Part shown: one piece after another, positions 38,001-52,000 of the stretch
How positions within the stretch are numbered: the stretch's first letter is position 1
How the letters are laid out: every line of letters begins with the position of its first letter
Origin: Plotosus lineatus
Lineage: Eukaryota > Chordata > Actinopteri > Siluriformes > Plotosidae
DNA length: 64,000 nucleotides
Reading direction: 5' to 3'
Assembly: GCA_024760905.1 (NCBI GenBank)
Contig: CM045735.1
Span: 31,224,249 to 31,288,248, forward strand
Translations under genes and position numbers: made by a program
Notes under the pieces: model-generated
What the model saw: the letters and a program-made list of their open reading frames with translations, nothing else
Told to the model about the DNA's origin: nothing
Databases searched by the model: none

Positions 38001-41000
38001 GCCACTGTGCCGCCATGCTTGGAATTTTGATATGAATTTACACTTGCATGATCATGATTCTGGGGTCCAAGCAAAGAGACCAGTGAAGAAGATATGAGAA
38101 GGGGAAGGAGTTAGATGAGTGAAGTATGGTTGTGTTAAAAATAAATGCAGTGTATTTTTTTTTTTTAAGCGAACAAAGTTCAAAACCCTTACAGCTTTTA
38201 TTTCCAGACGCATTAGGAACACGACACATTCTATTCCAATTCAACATATGAAGAAAAAATATAAAATGTTATTCCTGTAAAGAAATTGAAGAAGCATGAA
38301 TATTAGGCTGTTCAAAAATAGCAGTGTCTGCTTTCTTTACAAGCTGAAACATTCACTGTGTAAACTGAAAAATGGTTTAAGATTTTGTTTCCTTTGAATC
38401 ACAATTTGTTTTTCTTGGAACGCTCATTTCAAGGCCATTTCCTCTTCAGCATAATGCAGAACGACCTCCTCAAGTGTTCTGATGTATTCAAACTGATCCA
38501 TGTTCCCTGGGATGTGATAAATAGACCCTACACCGTAGTATGAGAAACATCCCCATGTCATGATGTTGTGCCACCAGGCTTCACTGTCTGCAGTGTACTG
38601 TGGCTTGAATTCAGTGTTTTGGGGTCTTCTTGGGAGGCCACAATACCCAAAAAGAACAATCCTAATACTTTCATCCATCCACAAAATGTTGCTCCATTTC
38701 TCTTTAGGCTAGTCAATGTGCTCTTTGGCAAATTGTAACCTCTTCAGCACGTCTTTTTTCAACAGAGGAACTTTGCGGGGGATTCTTGCCGATAGTTTGG
38801 CTTTACATAGGTGTCTTCCAATTGTAACAGGACTCACAGGTCACTTTAGACCTTCTCTGATCTTCCTGGAGCTGATTGTTGGTCGAGTTCCTGCTATTTT
38901 GGCTCTTCTTCGATTCATTAGAATGGTAACTTTTCGATTTCTTCCACGTCTTTCAGGTTTTGGTTGCCCTTTTAAAGCATTTGGGATAATTTTGGCTGAG
39001 CAGCTGATCATTTTCTGCACTTCTTCGTTTTCCCTGCCAATCAACTTTTCAATCAAGTTACCCTGTTCTTCTGAACAATGTCTAGAATGACCCATTTTCC
39101 TCAGAATTTCAGAGACCTGCTCTATAACCATCACGTACAATTTGCTGCTTTCCTTCCTTAAATAACGCCAATAATTGGTGCCTTTCAAATAACGAATGGC
39201 ATCACTAATTGAACACACTGCTATTATCTTGAACATGCCCCTTTCAATTAGCGATCCAATTACGTACACAGAATCAGCAGCAGCATGTCATGACTGTTGG
39301 GCATGTTGGATTCTATTACTCTACCACACCTGCGAGTAAATTATTTGCATTGTAGAAATATCATTTCTACCACCAACAGTGGTTGATCAGGTTAGTGATG
39401 TCTGACTGATATTATTTTGAACACCACTGTAAGTGGTGATGAGGCGGAGGGGTGAGAAAGGAAAAGAAATTTTTTTACAGCAAGCTTCATGTTTGAAAGC
39501 ATCTGTCAATCAACGGTATATTTAAGCACTGATTGGTAATTACTCGACTGGTGTTGTATGAAAGTTCAGTGCAGGTTTACCCTATGCCCATCTATTGAGT
39601 GTCGTGTGGGAAAATTACACCCCTTATCATGTGTGTGTTGAGGCAGTGGTGGCCTGGTGGTATAGGGCACTGGATTGCTGATCCTAAGGTTGTCGGTTCG
39701 AGTCCCACTCTCCACAAGGTTGTCACTGTCCCTCAAGTGCAGCTAACTGGGTTATGAAAGGCCGGCCATGTCTCTCACTGTCTATGGTGAGAGGTTCATG
39801 TAAAAGAACCATTGCTGACTTTCGTAAAGAGTAGCTGCAAAGCCGTCAGCGTGTTTCTGTCCCTTGCTAAAGGGTTGTGTCGGGAAGGGCATCCAATGTG
39901 AAAACCTATGCCAAATCAAACGTTCGAATCATTCGCTGTGGTGACTACTGAAAAAAGGGAAAAGGCCAAAAGGAAATCTCATCATATGTATCGTGCAATC
40001 AATTATTTTGCATGAAGGCTGAACATGTCTTCACACTTTTGCTTTGAACTATACATTAAAATGTAAATTTCTGAATTTTTTATTGAAATCTGCCTCCTTA
40101 TCATAAATATTTCAGGTAGAAGTCACTCTTTTTACTGGCTGTTTATTGACCATGATAAAGAATATATTCCTGTTTTATTTGCTCCAATCATAAATCAAAT
40201 GCTTTATCAATTGTATTTCAGAAGCAGTCGGGAGTTATGGACCATCTTGTTGGGTAGATCTGCTCTATGGGAACCGGTTTGTAAACCTCAATTTAATATT
40301 CACCTTGCCAACAAGTTTTCTGAATTTCTGACATATACAACGCGAATTCTGGAAAAGTTGGAACATTCTTGAAATTTGAATAAAATAAAAACTAAAAGAC
40401 TTGTAAATCACATGAGGCAACAATTTATTCACCACAGAACATCTATGACAAATGTATAAACTAAGAAATTTTTACAATTTTTTTTTTCAACAAAATAAGC
40501 TCATTGCAAATTTGATGTCTAATACAGGTTCCAAACTAGTTGTGACAGGGGTATGGTGTAGCATCTCCTCTTTTCTTCAAAATAGTTTGAAGACGGTGGG
40601 GCATCAGGGTTATGAGTGTGTGGTGTTTTGGTGTTGGAATTTGTTACCTGATATAGGTTTTCAGTTGCTGGTGAGTATGTGGTGGTCTTTGATGTATTTT
40701 TCATTTATTGATGCGCCAAATGTTTTCTATAGATGAAAGATCTGGACTGCAGGCAGGCACATTCAGCACCCGGACTCTTTACCAATAAACCCATGCTGTT
40801 GTAATCGCTGTGATATCTGGTTTTGCATCTTCCTGCTGAAATGTACAAGTCCTTCACTGAAATAGATGTCATCCAGAGGGGAGCATAGGTTGCTGTGAAA
40901 CCGTCATATACTCTTCAGCATTCATGGTCCATACTGCATGCACTTTTGCAGCCCGATCAGAGATACTGGGTTTTTAACTAAATGCTGATAACACACTGGA

Positions 41001-44000
41001 AGGTCTCCCTGTTCTTTAGCCCGGAGACGTCCGTGATTACCAACAAAAATGTCATATTTTGACTCATCTGTCCATAGAACACTTTGAAACAGTTAATTTC
41101 AAATGAGTGCCATGGGTGCTTTGGGGCCATGTTCAAACATGGCTTCTTTTTTTTGACTGAGAGAGCTTTATTTGGCATCTGCAGATTTCTCAGCGGGTTA
41201 TACTGGTCCTTCTCAAAAAAGTAGCATATTGTGATAGAGTTCATTATTTTCTGTAATGTAGTGATAAAAATTAAACTTTCACATATTTTAGATTCATTGC
41301 ACACCAACTGAAATATTTCAGGTCTTTTATTGTTTTAATCCTGATGATTTTGGCATACAGCTCATGAAAACCCAAAATTCCGATCTCAAAAAATTTGCAT
41401 ATCATGAAAAGGTAGTCTAAACGAGCTATTAACCTAATCATCTGAATCAACCAATTAACTCTAAACACCTGCAAAAGATTCTTGAGGCTTTTAAAAACTC
41501 CCAGCCTGGTTCATTACTCAAAACCGCAATCATGGGTAAGACTGCCGACCTGCCTGCTGTCCAGAAGGCCATCATTGACACCCTCAAGCAAGAGGGTAAG
41601 ACACAGAAAGAAATCTCTGAGCGAATAGGCTTTTCCCAGAGTGCTGTATCAAGGCACCTCAGTGGGACGTCTGTGGGAAGGAAAAAGTGTGGCAGAAAAA
41701 GCTGCACAACCAGAAGAGGTGACTGGACCCTGAGGAAGTTTGTGGAGAAGGGCCGATTCGAGATCTTGGGGGACCTGTGGAAACAGTGGACTGAGTCTGG
41801 AGTGGAAACATCCAGAGCCACCGTACACAGGCGTGTGCAGGAAATGGGATACAGGTGCCGCATTCCCCAGGACAAGCCACTTTTGTACTGTTGCTCAGTG
41901 GTCCAAAGTACTTTTTTCGGATGAAAGCAAATTTTGCATGTCATTCCGAAATCGAGGTGCCAGAGTCTGGAGGAAGACTGGGGAGAAGAAAATGCCAAAA
42001 TGCCTGAAGTCCAGTGTCAAGTACCCACAGTCAGTGATGGTCTGGGGTGCCATGTCAGCTGCTGGTGTTGGTCCACTGTGTTTTATCAAGGGCAGGGTCA
42101 ATGCAGCTAGCTATCAGGAGATTTTGGAGCACTTCATGCTTCCATCTGATGAAAAGCTTTATGGAGATGTAGATTTCATTTTTCAGCACGACCTGGCACC
42201 TGCTCACAGTGCCAAAACCACTGTTAAATGGTTTACTGACCATGGTATTACTGTGCTCAATTGGCCTGCCAACTCTCCTGACCTGAAGCCCATAGAGAAT
42301 CTGTGGGATATTGTGAAGAGAAAGTTGAGAGACACCAGACCCAACACTGTGGATGAGCTTAAGGCCGCTATCGAAGCATCCTGGGCCTCCATAACACCTC
42401 AGCAGTGCCACAGGCTGATTGCCTCCATGCCACAACACATTGAAGCAGTCATTTCTGCAAAAGGATTCCAGACCAAGTATTGAGTGCATAACTGAACATA
42501 ATTATTTGAAGGTTGACTTTTATTTTATATTAAAAGCACTTTTTTATTGGTTGGATGAAATATGCTAATTTTTTTATATAAGGATTTTTGGTTTTTCTTT
42601 CCTTTTTCCCAAAATTATCAATATTAAAACAATAAAAGGCTTGAACTACTTCAGTTGTGTGTAATGAATCTAAAATGCAGTAGGCCCTCGACATTCGCGG
42701 GGGTTCGGTTCCGAGCACTCCCGGGAATCGAGATAATCCGCAAGTTCTGTACCCGGAAGTAAAACCCCATGTATCACGTCATATGCGCGAATGAGCAGCC
42801 GGAAGTAAAATACTATGTATCTATGACATGCAGTAAAATATGCTTCTTAAACACATTCTATCAGTCTTACTCATTAATACAGTATTAATGTAATAAAATA
42901 TAGTAATGAGTAAGAAAAACTTTTTAATTTTTACTCTTATTTTTATTGATGATAAATATAAACATTATACAGCATATACTGCTGTAAAGCGCTCGTTTTA
43001 AAGACGTTTTCAATTATTATTCCAATACAGTATCTAAGTTAATTCTGAGAATGTTCATGCATGAGATTTTATGTTCTGTAGCATGTTTAACAAATGATAC
43101 CAAAAGGATAAACGTTATTACGCTTCATGTCCTTTTACATTGAACTTGGAGTGACGTCGCCTAGAGGGCAACGTCCCGGAGTTCTCAGACTCAAATTTTT
43201 TATGTTTGTTCATGTTTTCCACTATGCTTGTCTATGACCGGTCGACCCTACTACAGCTATGAACAGCTTCAGCTTCGAGCAACTAAGCACGCAACAACTT
43301 ATATCGTGAGTTAATATGCTCACATGGGAGCAGAATGATAACCGCTAATATGCTCACATGGGAGCTCAATGCTAACCGCACTCTGTTTAACAATAAGCCT
43401 AGGCGGAGTTCTCAGTCTCCGGTGCTTGGTTAGCACTTCCGGCCATACTGCTTGAAAATGTTCAGTCCCTGCGAAACAAGCTGGACGAGCTTCATGCTCA
43501 GATTGCAGTGCAGAGGGATCTACAGGACTGTGTTTCTGTGAAACATGGCTCGAGGCGATTGCACCAGCCAGCTACACGGTCTTCATCCCCTGCAATCTCA
43601 AGCGCTGGAGTCATCGTTCGGCCCCTTCCCTCCTGGGCTTCTTGTCTGCTGGGGTGTGGCTCGCATTGAGCTGCCTACCATAGCATGTTTAGCTCTGCTA
43701 GCCGCAGCCCGGCTAACCAGCCCAGTTGAGCGTGCTTAAGTTATACACGCCCGAAGATACTCCGATCTTCTAGCTGTAGTAGAGTCGACCGGTCGTAGAC
43801 GAGCATAGTGCAAAACATGAACAAACAAAACAAATTAAAACGAACAAAGAAACAATTTGACTCTAAGAACTCAGCGATGTCGCCCTCTGGGCAGCGCCAT
43901 CTTAATTAGTCGTGTTCGCACTGCTGGAAAAGAACCATTGCTGACTTTCATCAAGAGTAGTTTTACATTTACAGTTTCTTCATTTACTTATGGGCAGGGC

Positions 44001-47000
44001 CAGTGTTGGTTTAATGCTTAAAGCAATTCAATCCCCGCTGTTCAATCCCCACTATCACCATTGTTGGGCCCTTGAACGAGGCCCTTAACCATCAATTGCT
44101 CAGTTGTATTTAAAAAATGATGACTATAAGTCGCTCTGTATAAGTAATGTGCCAAATGCTATAAATATAAATGTAAGAGTAGGTTGCATAGCTGTCAGCA
44201 TGCTTCTGCCCTGCAGCAGCTTGGCGAGCTATCCAGGGTGTACTATGCCCTCACTCAGAATTGGCTGAGATGAGCGCCAAACTCCCTGTCACCCTAATTA
44301 GGATTAATCAGTTTAGAAAAAGAATGAATGAATGAATGTTTGTGGCTTGGTGGAGATTTGTGCTCTGAGTGTTCTTGTGTTGACATAGATGTGCCTTTTT
44401 TTTTTTTTTTTTTTTTTTTCCTTTTTTGTGTAATTTACACTTTTATTTTTACTCGTTCTTTTCCCATGACAGTCCCAGATCCAGGCAGAGCTAGAGCGAT
44501 ATGGAGAGCGCTTATTGCAGGGCCTAGCATACTACAAACCTCCCAGGTAAAGACTTTTTTTTGAAGCGTTCATTTAAGGAATCCAGCTGTCCTTCCATTT
44601 AATAAACAAATACATTTTCTTTCAGAGTAAAAAGCTAATATTTTTATAGGAAAATATCAGGCATGCAGCAGGGGGTTTAGATGCATTCATCCTCATTTAA
44701 TGGTCTGTGATGTCGAATTGGATCTATCTTGTGTTGCTTTGTGACTTTTTCTATTTACAATAAAATATCACTGCATGGAAATGAATTTGGGTTTCCACAG
44801 TTATTCTAAGATTAGTCTTATGTCATATTTTAAACAAAGTTTACATTTGTAATCTGTTCACTGCAGGATATAATGATGTACAGTGGAGTATTGGTATTAA
44901 TTTGGTGCTTGTTTATGTGCAGCTCTTCATCAGCAGACAAGTTAAAGGCAGATAAAGACGTCCCCCAGTCTCTCAAAGAATTCGGCCTCCGCATCAGCAA
45001 ACTTCTGGTAAACAAAGTGACACATTTTGAGCCATAGAAGTGCCCATATGCGTGACAAAATATTGGCACCCTGAGTTGACAGTTAAGTTCTGTACCCAGA
45101 TATGACCTCTCACTGTGTGTGTGTATGTGTCTCAGGGACTGGATGAACAGCAGAGTGTAAAGATTCTGCAGTGCTACCTGCAGGAAGACTACAGAGGAAC
45201 CCGAAACTCACTGAAGACCGTGCTGAAAGACGAGCGACAGAGCCAGGCATTGCTGCTCAAGGTCACACCCCTCCATTTGTTTTCCCAGACATAGATCCAT
45301 CTGTCTATTTTTCTATCCAAGCATCTTACTCTCCTTGTTGTGTCTCTCTGTCTGGGTTTTCCTGTCCACGTGTCCCCTCTGTCTGGGTTTTCCTGTCCAC
45401 GTGTCCCCTCTGTCTGGGTTTTCCTGTCCATGTGCCCTGTCTGGCTGTCGTTTTCCTGTCCACGTGCCCCCCTCTGTCGGTCGTCTTCCTGTCCACGTGC
45501 CCCCCCCCCCGTCTGTCGTCTTCCTGCCCACGTCCCCCCCCTCTGTCTGTCGTCTTCCTGCCCACGTGCCCCCTCTGTCTGTCGTCTTCCTGCCCACGTG
45601 CCCCCCCCTCTGTCTGTCGTCTTCCTGTCCACGTGCCCCCCCTCTGTCTGTCGTCTTCCTGTCCACGTGCCCTCCCTCTGTCTGTCGTCTTCCTGTCCAC
45701 GTGTCCCCTCTGTCTGGGTTTTCCTGTCCACGTGTCCCCTCTGTCTGGGTTTTCCTGTCCACGTGCCCCTTCTGTCTGGGTTTTCCTGTCCACGTGCCCC
45801 TTCTGTCTGGGTTTTCCTGTCCACGTGCCCCTTCTGTCTGGGTTTTCCTCTCCACGTGCCCCTTCTGTCTGGGTTTTCCTCTCCACGTGCCCCTTCTGTC
45901 TGGGTTTTCCTCTCCACGTGCCCCTTCTGTCTGGGTTTTCCTCTCCACGTGCCCACTCTGTCTGGGTTTTCCTGTCCACGTGCCCCGTCTGGCTGTCGTT
46001 TTCCTGTCCACGTGCCCCCCTCTGTCGGTCATCTTCCTGTCCACGTGCCCCCCTCTGTCGGTCATCTTCCTGTCCACGTGCCCCCTCTGTCTGTCGTCTT
46101 CCTGCCCACGTGCCCCCTCTGTCTGTCGTCTTCCTCTACACGTGCCTCCCTCTGTCTGTCGCCTTCCTGTCCACGTGCCCCCTCTGTCTGTGCCCCCGCT
46201 GTCTGTGCCCCCCGTCTGTCGTCTTCCTGTCCACGTGCCCCCTCTGTCTGGGTTTTGCTGTCCACATGCACCCCTCTGTCTTGGTTTCCTGTCCATGCGC
46301 CCCCCCCTCCCCGTCTGCTTTTTCCTGTCCAACGTGTTCCTCTTTCTGACTGGCTTTCCTGTCTATGTTGAACACACGTTTTTTTCCTTTCCATTTGTCT
46401 CACTGTCATTTTTCCTCTTGATGTCTTGTCTACCCATTTCTCTGTTGATTTCTAGTCTTTGTTTCATTGTCCGTTTATATCTCTTTTTCTATCTTCTGTA
46501 ACTTTTCCTTCCTGTACCATGTATGTCTGTTTACATTTTCATTTTAGGCCAGTGTGTCTAAATCCAGAGTAGTTGTACAACCATTTTCAGTTACAGTCTG
46601 TCTTATTCATTCTTTTGTGTGTGTTCTTCAGATAGCAGATTACTACTATGATGAGAGAGTTTCTCTCTTGCGCTGTGTCCTCCTCCTCCTTACTTACTTC
46701 CAGGATGAGAGGCATCCCTACAGGGTAAAGGAACTGTTTGGCATCAAATCTCCTGTTTTTTTTTTTTTTTTTTTTTTTATAGAGCCATCTGCTATATTAT
46801 TTATGAATAAAGAGGCCATGGGATGAACCTGAATTTTATTTTCCAGGTTATTGATGTTTTACAAACCATAGCTGGGTGACATTACCTATAAATCATAATG
46901 CAGTATTCATTCATGCATTTTCTGAACTGCTTAACCCTAATTAGGGTCGTGGGGAGGCTGACACCGATCTCAGTCAACTCTCGGCATGGGTGGGGTACAC

Positions 47001-48967
47001 TCTTGACAGCTTGCCAGGTCATTGTAAGGTCAACACTCTCACAACCATTCACACACACACACACACATAGGGGATATTTGAAACAGTCAATTCACCAACT
47101 GTGGTGGGAAACCGGAGTACCTGGAGGAAACTCGCGCAAGAACTGTGAGAATATGCAAACTACACAGAAATGCCCAAGCTGGAATCGAACTTGAGCCTTC
47201 TTGCTTTGAGGTGGATGTGCTAACCACCATGCCACCATGCTGTCTCATACATATTTTCTGACATTTTCACAATAACATTGTTCATCATGCTGATATAATA
47301 TGGATGAAAATGATGTTCAGGTGCAAAAAGAACATGAAAGCATGTGTACACCTGACTTCAGGCTCATTCAGGTATCACTACAGTGGTGTGGTGTGATTTT
47401 GCTCTTTACTGTGGAATTCTATCTTTGCTTTGTATTTGTTACAAGTGTATATGTGTACTTTGAAGAGCTGATGAATGAGGAAAATGAGAGAAAAAAAAGA
47501 GTAGAAGAGGTGAACGTTGAGGACCAGGAAGTAGCAAAGATTAGTAAGGGTGAAGTGAGGAGGGCATCGAAGAGGATGAAGAATGGAAAGGCAGTTGGTC
47601 CTGATGACATACCGGTGGAGGTATGGAAGTGTCTAGGAGAGGTAGCAGTAGATTTTCTGACAAGAACATTCAGCAAGGTCTTCGAGAGTGAGAGGATGCC
47701 GGAGGAATGGAGAAGTGTGCTGATGCCCATTTTTAAGAACAAGGGAGACGTGCAGAGTTGTGGCAACTGCAGAGGGATAAAGTTGATGAGCCATATGATG
47801 ACGTTCTGGAAAAGAATAGTGGAAGCTAGATTAAGGGCAGAGGTCAGCATTTGTGAACAACAGTTTGGTTTCATGCCAAGAAAGAGCACCACAGATGCAG
47901 TGTTTGCTTTGAGGATGTTAATAGAGAAGTACAGAGAAGGTCAGAAGGAGCTGCATTGTGCCTTTGTGGATCATTCAGAAAGCATGTGACAGGGTGCCGA
48001 GAGAGGAACTGTGGTATTGCATGAGGAAGTCTGGAGTGGCAGAGAAGTATGTTAGAGTGGTGCAGGACATGTATGAGAGATGTAAGACAGTGGTGAGGTG
48101 TACTGTTGGTGTGACAGAAGAGTTCAAGGTGGAGGTGGGACTGCATCAAGGGTCGGCTCTGAGCCCCTTCTTGTTTGCTATGGTGATGGATAGGCTGACA
48201 GACGAGGTTCGACAAGATTCCCCATGGACTATGATGTCTGCAGATGACATTGTGATCTGTAGTGAGAGCAGAGAACAAGTGCAGGAAAATCTAGAGAGGT
48301 GGAGGTTGCCCTGGAAAGGAGGGGAATGAAGGTTAGCTTCAGTAAGACAGAATACATGTGTGTGAACGACAAGGACCCAAGAGGAACGGTGAGGTTACAG
48401 GGAGCAGAGATAAAGAAGGTGGAGGATTTTAAGTACTTAAGCCCGGTCACACAGCATTCCACGTCTAAATCACGTACAAAAAGTTCTGAAATTCTGGTGG
48501 ACGTGGTCGTTAGTGATAACTTTTCGTCAATTTTGGCTTGGCCATGCTTTGTACGTGCTTTTTACGTGGTAAGGCCGTCAGCGGCTGTTCCACTGCTAAA
48601 ACACTGCCTAAGCACAGCTAACCACGTCCAGCAACGTGTAAGGCAACTTGGGCAAAACACGTGTTCGAACGTGGGGAAAAAAAACTGTAAGTTACCACGG
48701 CTAATCACGGTCTCATCACGTCTGTATCACTGCCGATCACGTCTTGAGAGCGGACGTAAAATGGGCACTCCACTGCAATAGCAGTGCCACAGCACTGCCT
48801 AATCGCAGGAGGCATCCTCATAAAGTTCTGAAAGGCTCTTGGATCTTCGTTACGCAGCTCATCTGGAATTCCGATCCCTCAAGGAATCAAATTAAAGTTG
48901 AGTTTGTCAAGCAGGGAATGCGCTTTGAATTCACGTCTTGTGGGCGTGGCCCACAGCGCATGCACGC

Positions 48968-49006
<39 letters not shown>

Positions 49007-52000
49007 AATAACGCTTTAGTTTTTAGTTTAGTTTTTTAAGTTGTTTTAATTCATGAGACGGTCATAAAGCCCCAGCTTAGGTCTCCTCCCAATCCAGTCA
49101 CACAGCCAGATGTTCCGTACCACCCCCCCTTCTTCCTCTTCTCTTATATGTTGGGCCTGTATCAGTTGGTTCCGTTGGTGTTGGAGCATGAAGATAAGGA
49201 CATCATGGCATTGAGGGTTCATGTTCACCCCTTGACATCTAGACTGCAAGTGCCGAGGTCTCAGAAAATGACGGGAGAATATGTTGTGAATCAGAAGTGA
49301 TACAGAAGTGATTTGGCAGTGATCAGTCGTATTTATAATGTGATCAAGACGTTGTTTAATGGGTTTAGGTAGTGCTATGTACGTGCTATGTACATGGAAA
49401 AATCCATTTGTCAGTGATAAACCGCTATTTCTTGTGATACCAATGTGTAACACCCACCCAGTGGTCGTGCTCTGGCTGTGACAGACCCCTAAACTTTTGC
49501 GTCTTATCACGTGTCACCAAGTTTTTATCACTGCCAGAACATGGATTATTACGTGTGTTTCACGTCTTTACCACATGGTTGTCCGCGGTCTAAAATTTTG
49601 AGCAGTTCAAAACTTTTTTCTACGTCCAGCACCGTTCAAATTTTTCCCCACGTCCTGCCACGTCTAAATATCGACTGTAGCACATCTTAAACTCGACATC
49701 AACACGAACAACCCTGTCTGCTTCACGGGAAACCGTTTTTGGACGGGTTTTGGCCGTGATTAAGCCGTAAAATGCTGTGTGACCAACCTTTTAGGCTCAA
49801 CAATCCAGAGCAATGGAGTGTGGAAAAGAGGTGGTGAAGCGTGTGCAGGCAGATTGGAATGTTTGGAGAAAAGTGTCCGGTGTGATAGGAAGGTATCAGC
49901 AAGAATGAAAGGAAAAGTGTACAAGACGGTGTTGAGGCCAGCGATGTTGTATGGTTTCGAAACAGGAGCCCTGGGGAAAAGCCAGGGGGCAGAGCTGGAG
50001 GTAGCAGAGATGAAAATGTTGAGGTTCTCTTTGGGAGTAACGAGGATGGATAGGATCAGGAATGAGTACATCAGATGGGCAGCACATGTAAGATGTTTTG
50101 GAGACAAAGTCAGAGAGGCTAGATTGAGATGGTTTGGACATGTACAGAGGAGGGATAGTGAGTATATTGGTAGTAGGATGCTGAGGTTGGAATTACCAGG
50201 CTGAAGGCCCAGAGGAAGACCAAAGAGACGATTCATGGATGTGGTGAAGGAGGACATGAAGGCAGTTGGTGTAGGAGAGGAGGATGCGGAGGATGGGGTG
50301 AGATGGAGGCAGATTATTCACTGTGGCGACCCCTGAAGGGAACAGCCGAAAGGAAAAGAAGATATATACATACTGTATGTGTGTGTGGATATATGTATGT
50401 TTATGTATATCTATATGTATGTATGTACAAAACGAATTCCAAAAAAGTCGGGACACTATACAAATTGTGAATAAAAACTGAATGCAATGATGTGGAAGTG
50501 CCAAATTTCACTATTTCATTCCGCATAGAACATAGATGACAGGTCAAAACTTTAAACTGAGAAATTGTATCATTTTACGGGAAAAATATGTTGATTTTAA
50601 ATTTCATGGTGTCAACAGATCGCTACCTGTCCCAACTTTTTTGAGATAAGAGGCTGGAAAAGTCAATTGCATGTATAACGAACAGCTGGAAGACCAATTA
50701 CCACTAATGAGGTTCATTGGCAACATGACTGAGTATAAAAAGAACTCAGAGTGGCAGTGTGTCTCAGAAGCAAAGATGGGTAGAGGATCACCAATTCCCA
50801 CAATGTTAGGAAGAAAGATAGTGGAGCAATATCAGAAAGGTGTTTCCCAGAGTAAATTGCAAAGAGTTTGACGTTATCATCTACAGTGCATAACATTATC
50901 CAAAGATTTAGAGAATCTGGAACAATCTCTGTGCGTCCAGTCTGCAGTCCAAATCTTTCACTTATAAAGAACATTCAGCGTATCAAAGAGGAAGGTGCAA
51001 CAAAGAAGGCCCAAGACAGTTGAACAGTTAGAGGCCTGTATTCAATAAGAATGGGACAGCATTCCTATTTCTAAACTTGAGAAACTTGTCTCCTCAGTCC
51101 CCAGATGTTTGCAGACTGTTGTAAGAAGAAGAGGGGATTCCTCACAGTGGTGAAAATGGCCTTGTCCCAACTTTTTTGAGATTTGTTGACGCCATGAAAT
51201 TTAGAAGCAACATAATTTTCCCTTAAACTGATACATTTTCTTAGTTTAAACTTTTGACCCTGTTATCTATATTCTATTCGGAAAACTAAAATTGAAATTT
51301 GGCACTTTCACATCGTTGCATTCAGATTTTATTCACAATTTGTATAGTGTGCCAACTTATTTGGAATTCGGTGTGTGTGTATTTATGAATATGCACTGCA
51401 TGGCCAAAACAAGTTGCACACACTAATATTTTCATGGAGAGCTTTGATCACAGCATAGGCTGTGTTGGTCGGGTCAAGGCTCAGCAACATTAATGTGGCA
51501 ATAAAATGAGGAATGGACTTTTTCTTCCCTTATGGTACGAATTTAAAATTGGATCAAACAGTGAAAGAGTGGTTCAAAAAACACAAGGAATCAGTTTCAC
51601 AAATGTATTTGTACCCCAGAGTTCTGACCTGAACCCTGTTGAAAGATTTCATGATCTGCTGGAGAAAGTTTATGGACTGGTTCAGTTTTTCTCATCAATT
51701 CATGACATTGGTGAGAAATGAACCCAAAACTTATGGAAACAAATGTTATGTTGTTTAATTTGTTTGAAACAGTTACAGAAATTATGTACTGTAAACAATG
51801 ATAAAGGACGAACAACAACATTTATGTGTGCGACTTTTTCTTGGCTGGGCCATGTATATTTGTTTGTTTGCTTATTTCTCATTTGAAAACTTTTTCTCAG
51901 CAGTGTCTCTTATTTAATGAGTGAGCTGTCACTCATGTTTATTTACCTGTTCAGGTGGAGTATGCTACCTGTGTGAACAAGCTGGAAAAAGATCTTGTGG

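Noticed and set aside
45345..46340. CRISPR-like array
   Set aside because: The repeats are contiguous with no unique spacers, and the DNA is a vertebrate intron; it is a minisatellite.
45171..46501. Very long open frames (up to 392 codons) on both strands across the minisatellite
   Set aside because: They exist because the tandem unit lacks stop codons in several frames. Translations are simple repeats such as GFPVHVP and [10 protein letters not shown]. Only 45136-45261 is a true exon.
47300..47989. Independent host gene of 229 codons
   Set aside because: Its conserved part is LINE reverse transcriptase; the first 50 residues are unrelated upstream DNA read through by chance.
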